The position numbers and the translations under genes were made by a program. Under the pieces are notes generated by a model. That model saw nothing but the letters and a program-made list of their open reading frames with translations, was not told the origin of the DNA and did not search any database. Shown here in pieces: positions 18,691 through 30,305 of a stretch of 64,000 bases of DNA. Source of the DNA: Nonomuraea corallina. GTDB lineage: Bacteria; Actinomycetota; Actinomycetes; Streptosporangiales; Streptosporangiaceae. How positions within the stretch are numbered: position 1 is the stretch's first letter; each line of letters begins with the position of its first letter. The stretch spans positions 1 to 64,000 of the forward strand of contig NZ_JAPNNL010000008.1 of the NCBI RefSeq assembly GCF_027620315.1. The letters are read 5' to 3'.

Positions 18691-19335
18691 GTGCTGGTCC
18701 TGGCCTTTGACACCGCGACGCCCGCCGTCACCGCCGCTCTCCACGACGGCGAACGGGTGCTCGCCGAATCCACGACGATCGACGCCCGCCGTCACGGCGA
18801 GCTGCTCGCGCCGACCGTCGAGCGCGTCCTGTCCGAGGCGGGCGTGCGGCTGCGCGACGTGACCGCGGTCGTGGCCGGCCGCGGCCCCGGCCCCTACACC
18901 GGCCTGCGCGTCGGTCTGATGACCGCGCAGGCGCTGGCGGCCACGCTCGGCGTGCCCGCCCACGGCATCTGCACGCTCGACGTCCTCGCGTACGGCAGCG
19001 GCCTCGACGAGCCGTTCCTGGTGGCGACCGACGCGCGGCGCAAGGAGGTGTTCTGGGCCCGCTACGCCGACCTGCGCACCCGCCTCGACGGCCCGTCCGT
19101 CGACAGGCCCGCAGACGTGCCCGTCGAGGGCCTGCCGGTGGTCGGCGCCGGGGCGGGCCTCTACCCCGACGCCCTGGGCGCCGCCGCCGACCCGGCCTAC
19201 CCGTACGCCGGGTTCCTGGCCGCCCTGGCGGCCGAGCGCATCGCGGCGGGAACGCCGCTCGACGAGGCCCGCCCGATCTACCTGCGCCGCCCCGACGCGG
19301 TCGTGCCGGGCGCGCCCAAGAAGGTGACGGCGTGA
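18691..19335 (+). CDS. tsaB: tRNA threonylcarbamoyladenosine biosynthesis protein TsaB
   Basis: 214 residues. An ASKHA-fold scaffold partner of TsaD in t6A synthesis. Recognised by LVLAFDTATPAVTAAL, RRHGELLAPTVERVL and the GRGPGPYTGLRVGL signature. The GTG at 18691 has no Shine-Dalgarno. A TAGGCT (18677-18682) ends 8 bases before it, which points to a leaderless mRNA. The stop overlaps rimI by 4 bases. Confidence 0.94.
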   Translation: MLVLAFDTATPAVTAALHDGERVLAESTTIDARRHGELLAPTVERVLSEAGVRLRDVTAVVAGRGPGPYTGLRVGLMTAQALAATLGVPAHGICTLDVLAYGSGLDEPFLVATDARRKEVFWARYADLRTRLDGPSVDRPADVPVEGLPVVGAGAGLYPDALGAAADPAYPYAGFLAALAAERIAAGTPLDEARPIYLRRPDAVVPGAPKKVTA

Positions 19336-19778
19336 GACTGCGCCGGATGACCGAGGGCGACCTGCCGGAGGTCATGGCGATCGAGCGGGCCACGTTCCCG
19401 CTCGACGCGTGGAGCGAGGGCATGATGCGCGGCGAGCTGGCCGACCAGCCGCGCACCCGGCACTACGTGGTGGCCGTGGCCGACGACGTGATCGTCGGCT
19501 ACGCCGGGGTCGCGGTCGCCTCCGACCAGGCCGACGTGCAGACGATCGCGGTGCTGGAGGCCCACCGCGCCGCGGGCGTCGGCGCCGCGATGCTCGACGA
19601 GCTGCTGGCCGAGGCGCGCCGGCGCGGAGCCCGGGAGATCTTCCTGGAGGTGCGGGAGGACAATCCCGTGGCGCGCCGCCTGTACGAGCGGTTCGGGTTC
19701 GAGCGCATCGGCGTCCGCCGTCGCTACTACGACGACGGCACCGACGCGATCACGATGAGGAGGAAGCTGGATGGCTGA
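19332..19778 (+). CDS. rimI: Ribosomal protein S18-alanine N-acetyltransferase
   Basis: 148 residues. GNAT acetyltransferase that in the family N-acetylates ribosomal protein S18. Motifs: [14 protein letters not shown] at the N-terminus, the acetyl-CoA loop [19 protein letters not shown], and [18 protein letters not shown]. Its position between tsaB and tsaD is the classic arrangement. It overlaps tsaB by 4 bases and tsaD by 8. Confidence 0.92.
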   Translation: MRLRRMTEGDLPEVMAIERATFPLDAWSEGMMRGELADQPRTRHYVVAVADDVIVGYAGVAVASDQADVQTIAVLEAHRAAGVGAAMLDELLAEARRRGAREIFLEVREDNPVARRLYERFGFERIGVRRRYYDDGTDAITMRRKLDG

Positions 19779-20802
19779 CGCACCGCTGGTCCTGGGCATC
19801 GAGACGTCCTGTGACGAGACAGGGATCGGCCTGGTCAGGGGCCACACGCTGCTGGCCAATACCATCGCCTCCAGCATGGACGAGCACGCCCGTTTCGGCG
19901 GGGTGGTGCCGGAGGTCGCCTCGCGCGCCCATCTGGAGGCCATGACGCCCACGGTGGACGCGGCGCTGGCCGCCGCCGGGGTGAAGCTGTCCGACGTCGA
20001 CGCGGTGGCCGTCACCGCCGGTCCGGGGCTGGCCGGGGCGCTGCTGGTCGGCGTGGCCGCCGCCAAGTCCTACGCGCTCGGCCTGGGCGTGCCTCTCTAC
20101 GGCGTCAACCACCTGGCCGCGCACGTCGCCGTCGACCAGCTCGAACACGGGCCGCTGCCCAAGCCCTGCATCGCCCTGCTGGTGTCCGGCGGACACTCCT
20201 CGCTGCTGCTGGTGCCCGACGTGGCCGAGGACGTGATCTCGCTCGGGTCGACCGTCGACGACGCGGCGGGGGAGGCGTTCGACAAGGTGGCGCGGGTGCT
20301 CGGGCTGCCGTTCCCCGGCGGCCCGTACATCGACAAGGCGGCCCGCGACGGCTCCGGCACGGCGGTCGCCTTCCCGCGCGGCAAGATCGACGACGGCACT
20401 CTCGACTTCTCCTTCTCCGGCCTCAAGACCGCCGTGGCCCGGTGGGTGGAGGCGCGGGAGGCCGGCGGCGAGCGCATCCACGTGCCCGACGTGGCGGCCT
20501 CGTTCCAGGAGGCGGTGGTCGACGTGCTGACCCGCAAGGCGCTGCAGGCGTGCCGCCAGTACGACGTGCACGACCTGCTCATCGGCGGCGGGGTGGCGGC
20601 CAACTCGCGGCTGCGCGCGCTGGCGCAGGAGCGGTGTGACGCGGCCGGCGTGCGGCTGCGGGTGCCCCGGCCGGGGCTGTGCACCGACAACGGCGCGATG
20701 GTGGCGGCGCTGGGCTCGGACCTGGTGGCGGCCGGGGTCGCGCCCTCGGCGCTGGACATCCCGGCCGACTCGTCGCTGCCCATCACGACCGTGCACGTCT
20801 GA
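19771..20802 (+). CDS. tsaD: tRNA threonylcarbamoyl transferase TsaD
   Basis: 343 residues. The catalytic subunit that transfers the threonylcarbamoyl group to A37 of tRNA. N-terminal [15 protein letters not shown], the metal-binding HxxxH in [24 protein letters not shown] and the nucleotide-site [19 protein letters not shown] are all present. The C-terminus has [15 protein letters not shown] and [13 protein letters not shown]. It is the last gene of the tsaB-rimI-tsaD unit and converges on the coiled-coil gene. Confidence 0.96.
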   Translation: MADAPLVLGIETSCDETGIGLVRGHTLLANTIASSMDEHARFGGVVPEVASRAHLEAMTPTVDAALAAAGVKLSDVDAVAVTAGPGLAGALLVGVAAAKSYALGLGVPLYGVNHLAAHVAVDQLEHGPLPKPCIALLVSGGHSSLLLVPDVAEDVISLGSTVDDAAGEAFDKVARVLGLPFPGGPYIDKAARDGSGTAVAFPRGKIDDGTLDFSFSGLKTAVARWVEAREAGGERIHVPDVAASFQEAVVDVLTRKALQACRQYDVHDLLIGGGVAANSRLRALAQERCDAAGVRLRVPRPGLCTDNGAMVAALGSDLVAAGVAPSALDIPADSSLPITTVHV

Positions 20803-20844
20803 CGGCGCCGCCCGGTGAGCGCGAAGTAGGGGCGGGAGCCGGCG

Positions 20845-22419
20845 TCAGTCCTTGCTCCGGCTGGGCCGCAGCAGCGCCTCGGCCAGCGCCAGCATGGTCT
20901 CTTCCAGGGCGCCGAGGCGTTTGGTGAGGTCGGTGGTGGCGGGCTCGACGATGTCGGAGACGGTCTCGGCGAGCGTGTCGCGGTCGGGGCGGGAGCGGAC
21001 GGTCTCGGCGAGCGAGGCCGCCGCCTCGGTCAGCCGTTCGCCGTGGGTGTCGAGCAGCTTGCCGATGCCCAGGGCCGCGGGCAGGCCGTCGATGCGCCGG
21101 CCGACCGCCTCCAGCGCCTCGCCGGCCTGCTCGGCTCGGGTGTTGAGGCCCGTCAGGTGGGCGTCGAGACCGTCGACCCGGTGGGTCAGGCGCTCCTCGG
21201 CCTGGCCCAGCCGCCCGTCGAGGCCGGTGAAGCGCTCCTCCTGGCGGCCCTCGGCCGCCTCCAGCCGCTGGTCCTGCGCGGTCAGGCGCTCGTCGACCGC
21301 GTCGAAGCGGCCCGCGTGGGCGGCCAGGCGGGCGTCGATGGTGTCGAACCGGCCGCCGTGGGCGGTCAGGCGCTCGTCCACCGCGTCGAACCGTCCGGTG
21401 AGGCGTGTGTCGATCGCGTCGAACCAGCCCGTGTGGGCGGTCAGCTCTTCGTCCAGCACGTCGAAGCGGCCCGCGTGGGCGGCCAGACGGGCGTCGATGG
21501 TGTCGAACCGGCCGGTGTGGGCGGTCAGGTGTTTGTGGAGCGCGTCGAGGCGGTTGGTGTGGGTGGTCACCCGGCCGTCCATGCCGCGCAGGCGGGCGTC
21601 GACGTCGGCCAGGCTCTCCTCGGCCGTCTCGAACCGGGCGTCGAGGGCCATGAGCCGGCTCTCCACCCGGTCGACCCGGCCGTCGACGCCGTCGAAGCGC
21701 CCGGACATGCTCTGGCCGAGCTCCTCGACGCGGGCCCCCACCTCCTGGGTGGCGTTCGCGATCCGCTCGTCGAAGGTGGCGGACAGGTCGAGCACCACGC
21801 CCTCGACGCGGTCGGTGCGCGCGTTGAGCTCGGCCAGCGACTTGTCGAGCCGGGTGAACCGGCCGGCCGCAGCCTCCATGCTCGTGCTCACCTGCGCCAG
21901 CTTGGCCGTGACGTCGCCCATCCGCCCGGCCAGGTCGCCGGTGAAGTCGAGGACCGTCTGCAGCCGGCCCAGCGTCTCCTCCATCCCCTCGCACACGGCG
22001 GTCACGTCGGCGCGCAGCTTCGGCAGCTCCATCACCGGGTGGACGCGCTTGCCGACCGACTCCACCGCGGAGTCGACCTCGCCGACCTGCTCGCCCACCG
22101 CGTCGACGTGGTCGCGCACCGCCTCGACGTGCTGAGCCAGCCCTTCGGCCCACATGGGCGGCTTGGCGGCGATGTCGTCCAGCCGGCCGCTGACGGTCGC
22201 CAGGGTGCCGCTCAGCCCGCCCAGCTCGCGCTCGCGCACCTCGCGCAGGAGCCATTCCATGCCCTCCAGCCGCTGACGGATCTCGTCGAGCACGGCCCCC
22301 TGCGTGCGCTGCTCGTACACGTGATCCTGCGCGGCCCGCGCCAGCAGCTCCCGCATCCGCTCCGAGATGGCCGTCTGGCCACCCGGCTGCAGCAGGGTGG
22401 TGTGGTTGGAATGGTCCAC
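20845..22419 (-). CDS. Coiled-coil protein with 14-residue repeats
   Basis: 524 residues from the GTG at 22419, preceded on its strand by AAGGAGCC. There is no signal peptide or membrane segment. The protein is almost wholly helical and charged. Between about residues 300 and 390 a 14-residue unit of the type HxGRFDxIDxRLxA recurs six to seven times, one copy being two residues short. Fourteen residues equal two heptads, so this is a regular coiled coil. The rest has looser repeats (RVDRVESRL, GRLGQAEERL). The function is unknown. A scaffold or cytoskeleton-like role is possible, but nothing specific can be assigned. Confidence 0.8.
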   Translation of the reverse strand: MDHSNHTTLLQPGGQTAISERMRELLARAAQDHVYEQRTQGAVLDEIRQRLEGMEWLLREVRERELGGLSGTLATVSGRLDDIAAKPPMWAEGLAQHVEAVRDHVDAVGEQVGEVDSAVESVGKRVHPVMELPKLRADVTAVCEGMEETLGRLQTVLDFTGDLAGRMGDVTAKLAQVSTSMEAAAGRFTRLDKSLAELNARTDRVEGVVLDLSATFDERIANATQEVGARVEELGQSMSGRFDGVDGRVDRVESRLMALDARFETAEESLADVDARLRGMDGRVTTHTNRLDALHKHLTAHTGRFDTIDARLAAHAGRFDVLDEELTAHTGWFDAIDTRLTGRFDAVDERLTAHGGRFDTIDARLAAHAGRFDAVDERLTAQDQRLEAAEGRQEERFTGLDGRLGQAEERLTHRVDGLDAHLTGLNTRAEQAGEALEAVGRRIDGLPAALGIGKLLDTHGERLTEAAASLAETVRSRPDRDTLAETVSDIVEPATTDLTKRLGALEETMLALAEALLRPSRSKD

Positions 22420-22609
22420 CGAAAGGCTCCTTCGCTGTCGACGGTCTGCCGCGTAGCGGTGGGATGGTCCGATTTGCAGATAAGAAGGAGAACGCGGCTC
22501 ACCGCAATAGGGGGAGAACTCCCGTCCGTTCACCTTAGCCTCTGGATCAAGGTCCGTCAGGGGCGAGGAAAAACATCGCGCTTGCCGGTGAATCGCCCTG
22601 ATTTGTCAT
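22420..22609. promoter_or_regulatory. Upstream region of the coiled-coil gene
   Basis: 190 bp between two minus-strand genes, less GC-rich than its surroundings. It carries the AAGGAGCC ribosome-binding site just upstream of 22419 and presumably the promoter. I see no further gene or clear dyad in it. Confidence 0.35.
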
Positions 22610-23782
22610 TCACGCAGGTGAGCCGGGGTCGCAGATCAGGACGGTGGGCTTATCGGATACCCGCGTCAGAATGACCACGGCGGTCCTGTCGCCGGACAAT
22701 CTCAGGTCTCCCCGCAGGCGTTCTATGTCCACCGCGGAGCCGCGTTTCTTGATGACCGCGTTGCCCACGCCGCGTTCCCTCAGCGCGGCCCTGAGCCGTT
22801 TCAGCGAGAACGGCATCACCTGCCGCACCTCGTAGCGGGCGGCCCACGGGGTGTCGACCGGCTCGTCGCCCGAGATGTAGGCGATCATCGGGTCGGGCAG
22901 CCACCCGCGCACCATCTCGGCCACCTCGCCGACCAGGTGCGCCCTGACGGCCGCCCCGTCCGGCTCGTAGACGTACCGCCCGACCGGCCCGGTGGCGGCC
23001 CGCACGCCGGTGGCGGTGAGCGTGTGCCCTCCCGGCAGCAGCGTGGCGCGCCGCGCCGCCTCCGGCGCGCGGCCGGTCCACAGCGTCGCCTCCTTCACCT
23101 CGCCCTTGTACGAGACCCACTCGGCCTCCGCGCCCTCGGGGATGAACTCGTACGGGATGCCGGGCGCGACCTTCACACAGCCCACCGGCGCCCGCCCCAG
23201 CAGGTCGAGCACCACCGGCCAGGGCGGCGAGTAGGCCATCGGGTCGAACGTGCGGCCCCGGGAGGTGCGCCGGGCGGGGTCGGCGAACAGCACGTCGTAC
23301 GCCTCCGGTCGCACCTCGGCCGCGTCGCCCACCCGTACGCTCACCCGGTCGGACACCCCGAGAACCTCGGCGTTGGCGCCGGCCACGGCGACGGACAGCG
23401 GGTCGGTGTCCACCGCGTCCACCACGCACCCGGCCCTGGCCAGGGCGAGCAGGTCGCCTCCGATGCCGCAGCAGGCGTCGGCCACGCGCAGCCCGGGGGC
23501 CGCGCCCAGCCGGCGCGCCCGGTGGGCGGCGACCTCGGCCCTGGTCGCCTGCTCCAGGCCGTGGGGGGTGAAGAACATCCGGGCGGCGTCGGCGCCGAAC
23601 TTGGCCACGGCCCGCTCGCGCAGCCGGGCCTGGGTGAGCGCGGCCGAGGTGAGGGCGGCGTCGTGGCTCCTGCGCAGCCGCGTGGCGGCGGCGACGGGGT
23701 CGGCGCCGGACAGCTCCTCCGCCTCGGCGAGCGCCGCGCGGCCACGCGGGGTGAGCAGGGCGGTGAAGGCGTCGAGATCCAC
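22610..23782 (-). CDS. Class I SAM-dependent methyltransferase with THUMP-like C-terminal domain
   Basis: 390 residues from the GTG at 23782 (MDLDAFTALLTPRGR). The SAM-binding motif is VADACCGIGGDLLALARAG, followed by VDTDPLSVAVAGANA. The motif IV position is YDVLFADPARRTSRGR. The DPARR form and a C-terminal region ending in a KKRGSAVDIERLR stretch resemble a predicted RNA-modifying group found next to groES/tsaD in actinobacteria. The target RNA or other substrate is unknown. Confidence 0.85.
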   Translation of the reverse strand: MDLDAFTALLTPRGRAALAEAEELSGADPVAAATRLRRSHDAALTSAALTQARLRERAVAKFGADAARMFFTPHGLEQATRAEVAAHRARRLGAAPGLRVADACCGIGGDLLALARAGCVVDAVDTDPLSVAVAGANAEVLGVSDRVSVRVGDAAEVRPEAYDVLFADPARRTSRGRTFDPMAYSPPWPVVLDLLGRAPVGCVKVAPGIPYEFIPEGAEAEWVSYKGEVKEATLWTGRAPEAARRATLLPGGHTLTATGVRAATGPVGRYVYEPDGAAVRAHLVGEVAEMVRGWLPDPMIAYISGDEPVDTPWAARYEVRQVMPFSLKRLRAALRERGVGNAVIKKRGSAVDIERLRGDLRLSGDRTAVVILTRVSDKPTVLICDPGSPA

Positions 23783-23913
23783 GGCACACGACCGTACCGC
23801 CCGCCGGCCCGCCGGGGGCCGGGCGGCCGTAAGCTGGGACTCCGGCCGCCCCGGATCTTGGGCGGCCCACGTCAAAGGTCTGGCCGCGATCGCTCTCAGC
23901 AGACGCGTTCGTG

Positions 23914-23942
23914 TTGACTGTCAAGCCCCTCTTGCATATGTT
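23914..23942 (+). promoter_or_regulatory. groES-groEL1 promoter
   Basis: TTGACT at 23914-23919 and TATGTT at 23937-23942 are separated by exactly 17 bases, a good vegetative-type promoter. Transcription would begin inside or just before the CIRCE element, so bound HrcA would block it directly. Confidence 0.75.
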
Positions 23943-23947
23943 TCCTG

Positions 23948-23974
23948 TTGGCACTCTCCCCTTGAGAGTGCCAA
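23948..23974 (+). promoter_or_regulatory. CIRCE operator (HrcA binding site)
   Basis: A perfect inverted repeat TTGGCACTC (23948-23956), 9-base spacer, GAGTGCCAA (23966-23974). It differs from the canonical TTAGCACTC-N9-GAGTGCTAA only by symmetrical A/T to G/C changes. CIRCE is bound by the heat-shock repressor HrcA. hrcA itself is not in this window. Confidence 0.93.
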
Positions 23975-24062
23975 CGTGCGACGAGGCAGGTCTGGCACCC
24001 GCGACGGCAGGCCCCGCTGGTCGCCTCTTCTAATCAGTCACATCTGAAGGGGAGGTCCGATC

Positions 24063-24374
24063 GTGACGACCGCCACCAAGGTTCCCGTTAAGCCGCTCGG
24101 CGACCGCATCGTGGTGCAGCCGCTTGAGGCAGAGCAGACGACCGCTTCCGGCCTGGTCATTCCCGACACCGCCAAGGAGAAGCCGCAGGAGGGCAAGGTC
24201 CTCGCGGTGGGCCCGGGCAACTGGGACGAGGACGGCGAGAAGCGGATTCCGCTCGACGTGAGCGAGGGCGACATCGTCCTCTACAGCAAGTACGGCGGCA
24301 CCGAGGTCAAGTACGGCGGTGAGGAGTACCTCGTGCTCTCCGCCCGCGACGTTCTCGCGATCATCGAGAAGTAA
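24063..24374 (+). CDS. groES: Co-chaperonin GroES
   Basis: 103 residues. Heptameric lid of the chaperonin. Begins at a GTG with GGGGAGG about 6 bases upstream. Family motifs [21 protein letters not shown], the mobile-loop [15 protein letters not shown] and [19 protein letters not shown]. It is the first gene of the CIRCE-controlled operon. Confidence 0.96.
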   Translation: MTTATKVPVKPLGDRIVVQPLEAEQTTASGLVIPDTAKEKPQEGKVLAVGPGNWDEDGEKRIPLDVSEGDIVLYSKYGGTEVKYGGEEYLVLSARDVLAIIEK

Positions 24375-24387
24375 GCCGGATGTGTCG

Positions 24388-26067
<1,680 letters not shown>

Positions 26068-26083
26068 CCCTCAGGCTCCTCAC

Positions 26084-26119
26084 GGCCCGCACCGGCTCCG
26101 GTGCGGGCCGTCGCCGTTT
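26084..26119 (+). terminator. Rho-independent terminator of groES-groEL1
   Basis: A perfect 12-bp GC-rich stem GGCCCGCACCGG (26084-26095) / CCGGTGCGGGCC (26098-26109), followed after a few bases by TTTT, 17 bases past the groEL1 stop. Confidence 0.85.
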
Positions 26120-26380
26120 TCGGGCCTCGGCTCCGACGCTTTCTCTTCGGATATTCTTTCGAACGGGTTAGTGCTATGTCATGTAGCGGGCGGCGAATCT
26201 TGAGGGAGAATGTCGGACTAATTGGTAAACCGTCGGTGGGAGTCAAGCGTCTCGCTCTGACAAATGTCATGCGTACCTGGTTATTTGCTGAAATATCCGG
26301 CCCCATCACAGCCTTAGTGTAGTCCGTCGATTACGCGTAGTTATCGTCGCGTCAATGTGACCAATCCGTAGCCTCTCGTC
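26120..26380. other. AT-richer intergenic region before the sigma factor gene
   Basis: 261 bp, markedly less GC-rich than the flanking genes. In mycobacterial synteny a whiB gene lies between groEL1 and sigD, but nothing WhiB-like (no four-Cys cluster) is readable here in any frame. It should contain the sigma-gene promoter; no site is convincing. The short open frame at 26101-26322 starts inside the terminator and has no coding character. Confidence 0.4.
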
Positions 26381-27046
26381 ATGACGACAGGCCGGATCAA
26401 CGCGGGCATCATGCCTATCGTGAGCGAGGGAAGCGTCGCCGACGCCAAAATTGGGGTAAGGCTCGCGTCGAGACTTCCGGCACGGACGGATGACTCCGAC
26501 CTAAGGGAACTGACGAGCCTCGCCGTGCAAGGCGATCGCACCGCGATCGAATCCTTGCTCGGCGAGTTGCGTCCGATGGTGGTGCGCTATTGCCGCGCCA
26601 GGCTGGGCAGGGTGTCAGGGCAATATCACATCGCCGACGACGTGGCCCAGGAAGTGTGCATCGCGGTCCTGTCCGCGCTGCCGCGGTACCGCGACATGGG
26701 ACGGCCGTTCGCGTCGTTCGTGTTCGGGATCGCCTCGCACAAGGTGGCCGACGCGCTGCGCAGCTCCGTGCGCTCGGCCGTGCCGACACAGGACCTGCCC
26801 GACGGCCCCGACGACGGGCCGGGGCCGGAGGAGACCGTCGTCCGCTACATCGAGGTGGAGCACGCCCGCCGCCTGCTCGCGCGGCTGCCGCGCAACCAGC
26901 GTGAGCTGCTGCTGTTGCGGGTGGTGTCGGGGCTGTCGGCCGAGGAGACGGGTAATGTACTCGGCATGTCACCAGGCGCCGTACGCGTCGCCCAGCACCG
27001 GGCGCTCGCCAGGCTGAGGCAGATGGCCGAGCTGGAGTCCGCTTGA
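26381..27046 (+). CDS. RNA polymerase sigma factor, SigD/ShbA-like ECF type
   Basis: 221 residues. Region 2: [20 protein letters not shown] and the -10-recognition stretch [40 protein letters not shown]. Region 4: [18 protein letters not shown] followed by the helix-turn-helix [23 protein letters not shown]. Its place between groEL1 and guaB matches sigD of mycobacteria and shbA of streptomycetes, where ShbA drives hrdB transcription. The stop overlaps a small RsdA-like gene (TTGA). Confidence 0.9.
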   Translation: MTTGRINAGIMPIVSEGSVADAKIGVRLASRLPARTDDSDLRELTSLAVQGDRTAIESLLGELRPMVVRYCRARLGRVSGQYHIADDVAQEVCIAVLSALPRYRDMGRPFASFVFGIASHKVADALRSSVRSAVPTQDLPDGPDDGPGPEETVVRYIEVEHARRLLARLPRNQRELLLLRVVSGLSAEETGNVLGMSPGAVRVAQHRALARLRQMAELESA

Positions 27047-27198
27047 CGCCAGAGGAAGAGAGCGACGCGCTGCTCGACGCGCTCGCCGCCGGAGAGCTGC
27101 CCGACAGCGCCGACCCGGCCGCCCGGGTGCTCGCCGTCCTGGTCGGCGAGGTCCTCGATCAGCGGCGCTCCTCGGTGTCGATGACACCGTCGACGTAG
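27043..27198 (+). CDS. 51-residue RsdA-like sigma-binding peptide (truncated anti-sigma-D)
   Basis: Starts at a TTG overlapping the sigma-factor stop (TTGA) with GGAG 4-7 bases upstream, and ends at the TAG 27196-27198. The peptide begins [17 protein letters not shown] and continues [18 protein letters not shown]. That follows the DxLLDALA...DP..ALAxLLxxW pattern at the N-terminus of mycobacterial RsdA, the part that binds SigD. RsdA normally continues into a membrane helix and an extracytoplasmic domain; here the frame stops. The 3' end overlaps the convergent DUF5319 gene by 40 bp. It is too small for default ORF cut-offs. Confidence 0.65.
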   Translation: MTPEEESDALLDALAAGELPDSADPAARVLAVLVGEVLDQRRSSVSMTPST

Positions 27199-27536
27199 CC
27201 TCTGGCGTACTCCCAGGTGACGTAGTCGGCCGGGTCCGGATGGAACGCGGGCTCGTGCACCTGCGGCCGGCCCTGCTCGATCATCTGGCGCAGGTTGCCG
27301 CGCAGCAGATCCCAGTCGAAGAAGTGCTGCTCGCCGCACTCCGGGCAGTCGAGCACGAGCCCCAGCACCCCCTGCGGCTCCAGCAGGGAGCGGAAGACCT
27401 CCACGTCGGCCAGGTCGGTGATCGCCTCGTCGCGCTCGGCAGCGGTCAGCGGCTCGGCGTCGTCGAGCCGGCCCATCGCGGAGGACGGGTCGTCGGGGTC
27501 ATCCGCGAACGGGTCGCGGGGGACGTCTTCCGGCAC
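27159..27536 (-). CDS. DUF5319 family protein
   Basis: 125 residues, acidic and soluble, from a GTG at 27536. Central motif LDCPECGEQHFFDWDLLRGNL has a CxxC pair that could bind metal. The C-terminus reads [19 protein letters not shown]. Family members sit between the sigD-type sigma gene and guaB in actinobacteria (Rv3412 position in mycobacteria). Function unknown. Divergent from guaB, convergent with the RsdA-like peptide gene. Confidence 0.88.
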   Translation of the reverse strand: MPEDVPRDPFADDPDDPSSAMGRLDDAEPLTAAERDEAITDLADVEVFRSLLEPQGVLGLVLDCPECGEQHFFDWDLLRGNLRQMIEQGRPQVHEPAFHPDPADYVTWEYARGYVDGVIDTEERR

Positions 27537-27651
27537 CTTCCCACCATATGACCGAGGCGGCGGCTTCGGCGGTCATTGACCGAGCCATCACTCCGTGTGA
27601 GACCGGCGACTCCCGGCATCCTTGCGGTTTGGGTTCACCCTCTAGACTTGA

Positions 27652-29166
<1,515 letters not shown>

Positions 29167-29169
29167 TCA

Positions 29170-30288
29170 ATGACTCAGCAGGTGGAGATCGGCCGGGGCA
29201 AGTCGGGCCGCCGGGCGTACTCGCTCGACGAGATCGGCCTCGTGCCCTCGCGGCGCACCCGCGATCCGGAAGAGGTCTCGATCGCCTGGCAGATCGACGC
29301 GTACCGGTTCGAGCTGCCCGTCGTCGTCGCCCCGATGGACAGTGTCGTCTCGCCCGCCACCGCGATCGCGATCGGCCGGCTCGGCGGTCTCGCCCCGCTC
29401 GATCTCGAAGGCCTCTGGACCCGCTACGAGGACCCGACCTCGCTGCTGGAGGAGTGCGCCTCCCTCAGCGCGGAGGCGGCCACCCGGCGGCTCCAGGAGA
29501 TCTACGCGGCCCCGATCAAGGAGGAGCTGATCGGGCGGCGCATCGAGGAGATCAGGGACGCGGGCGTGACCACCGCCGTCCGGCTGTCGCCGCAGCGGAC
29601 CGTCCAGTACCACAAGACGGTCATCGACGCCGGCGTCGACATCTTCGTCATCCGCGGCACCACGGTCTCCGCCGAGCACGTCTCCGGCCGCGCCGAGCCG
29701 CTGAACCTCAAGCAGTTCATCTACGAGCTCGACGTGCCGGTCATCGTCGGCGGCTGCGCCACCCACACCGCGGCCCTCCACCTGATGCGCACCGGCGCCG
29801 CGGGCGTGCTGGTCGGCTTCGGCGGCGGCGCCTCCCACACCACCCGCAACGTGCTGGGCGTCGCGGTGCCGATGGCGACCGCGATCTCCGACGTGGCGGC
29901 GGCCCGCCGCGACTACATGGACGAGTCCGGCGGCCGCTACGTGCACGTCATCGCCGACGGCGGCATGGGCACCTCCGGCGACATCGCCAAGGCCATCGCC
30001 TGCGGGGCCGACGCGGTCATGGTCGGCTCGCCGCTGGCCAGGGCCGTCGAGGCGCCGGGACGCGGGTTCCACTGGGGCTCCGAGGCCCACCACCCCGACC
30101 TGCCGCGCGGCCGGCGGGTCGAGTTCGGCTCGGTCGGCACGCTGGAGCAGATCCTGCACGGCCCGTCGAGCGTGGCCGACGGGTCGATGAACCTCATGGG
30201 TGCGCTCAAGCGGACGATGGCCTCCACGGGCTACTCCGACATCAAGGAGTTCCAGCGGGTGGAGGTCGTGGTCGCCCCGACCCGATAG
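29170..30288 (+). CDS. guaB3: GuaB3 family IMP dehydrogenase-related protein
   Basis: 372 residues. Same TIM-barrel family as GuaB but without CBS domains. GRGKSGRRAYSLDEIGLVPS opens the protein and AMDSVVSPATAIAIGRLGG-type residues bind substrate. The glycine loop VLVGFGGGASHTTRNVLGV stands where IMPDH has its catalytic Cys, so standard IMPDH chemistry is not supported. Cyanobacterial GuaB3 has been reported to act as a GMP reductase; transfer to this protein is inference. Operonic with guaB. Confidence 0.9.
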   Translation: MTQQVEIGRGKSGRRAYSLDEIGLVPSRRTRDPEEVSIAWQIDAYRFELPVVVAPMDSVVSPATAIAIGRLGGLAPLDLEGLWTRYEDPTSLLEECASLSAEAATRRLQEIYAAPIKEELIGRRIEEIRDAGVTTAVRLSPQRTVQYHKTVIDAGVDIFVIRGTTVSAEHVSGRAEPLNLKQFIYELDVPVIVGGCATHTAALHLMRTGAAGVLVGFGGGASHTTRNVLGVAVPMATAISDVAAARRDYMDESGGRYVHVIADGGMGTSGDIAKAIACGADAVMVGSPLARAVEAPGRGFHWGSEAHHPDLPRGRRVEFGSVGTLEQILHGPSSVADGSMNLMGALKRTMASTGYSDIKEFQRVEVVVAPTR

Positions 30289-30305
30289 CCGCCGCGCGCC
30301 CGTCG

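Noticed and set aside
21260-21540. Regularly spaced 42-bp DNA repeats, considered as a CRISPR array
   Set aside because: There are no unique spacers. The repeats are contiguous, in frame and explained by the coiled-coil protein.
21043-22674. 543-codon plus-strand frame with internal repeats
   Set aside because: It is the antisense of the coiled-coil gene, and the repeats come from that gene's 14-residue units.
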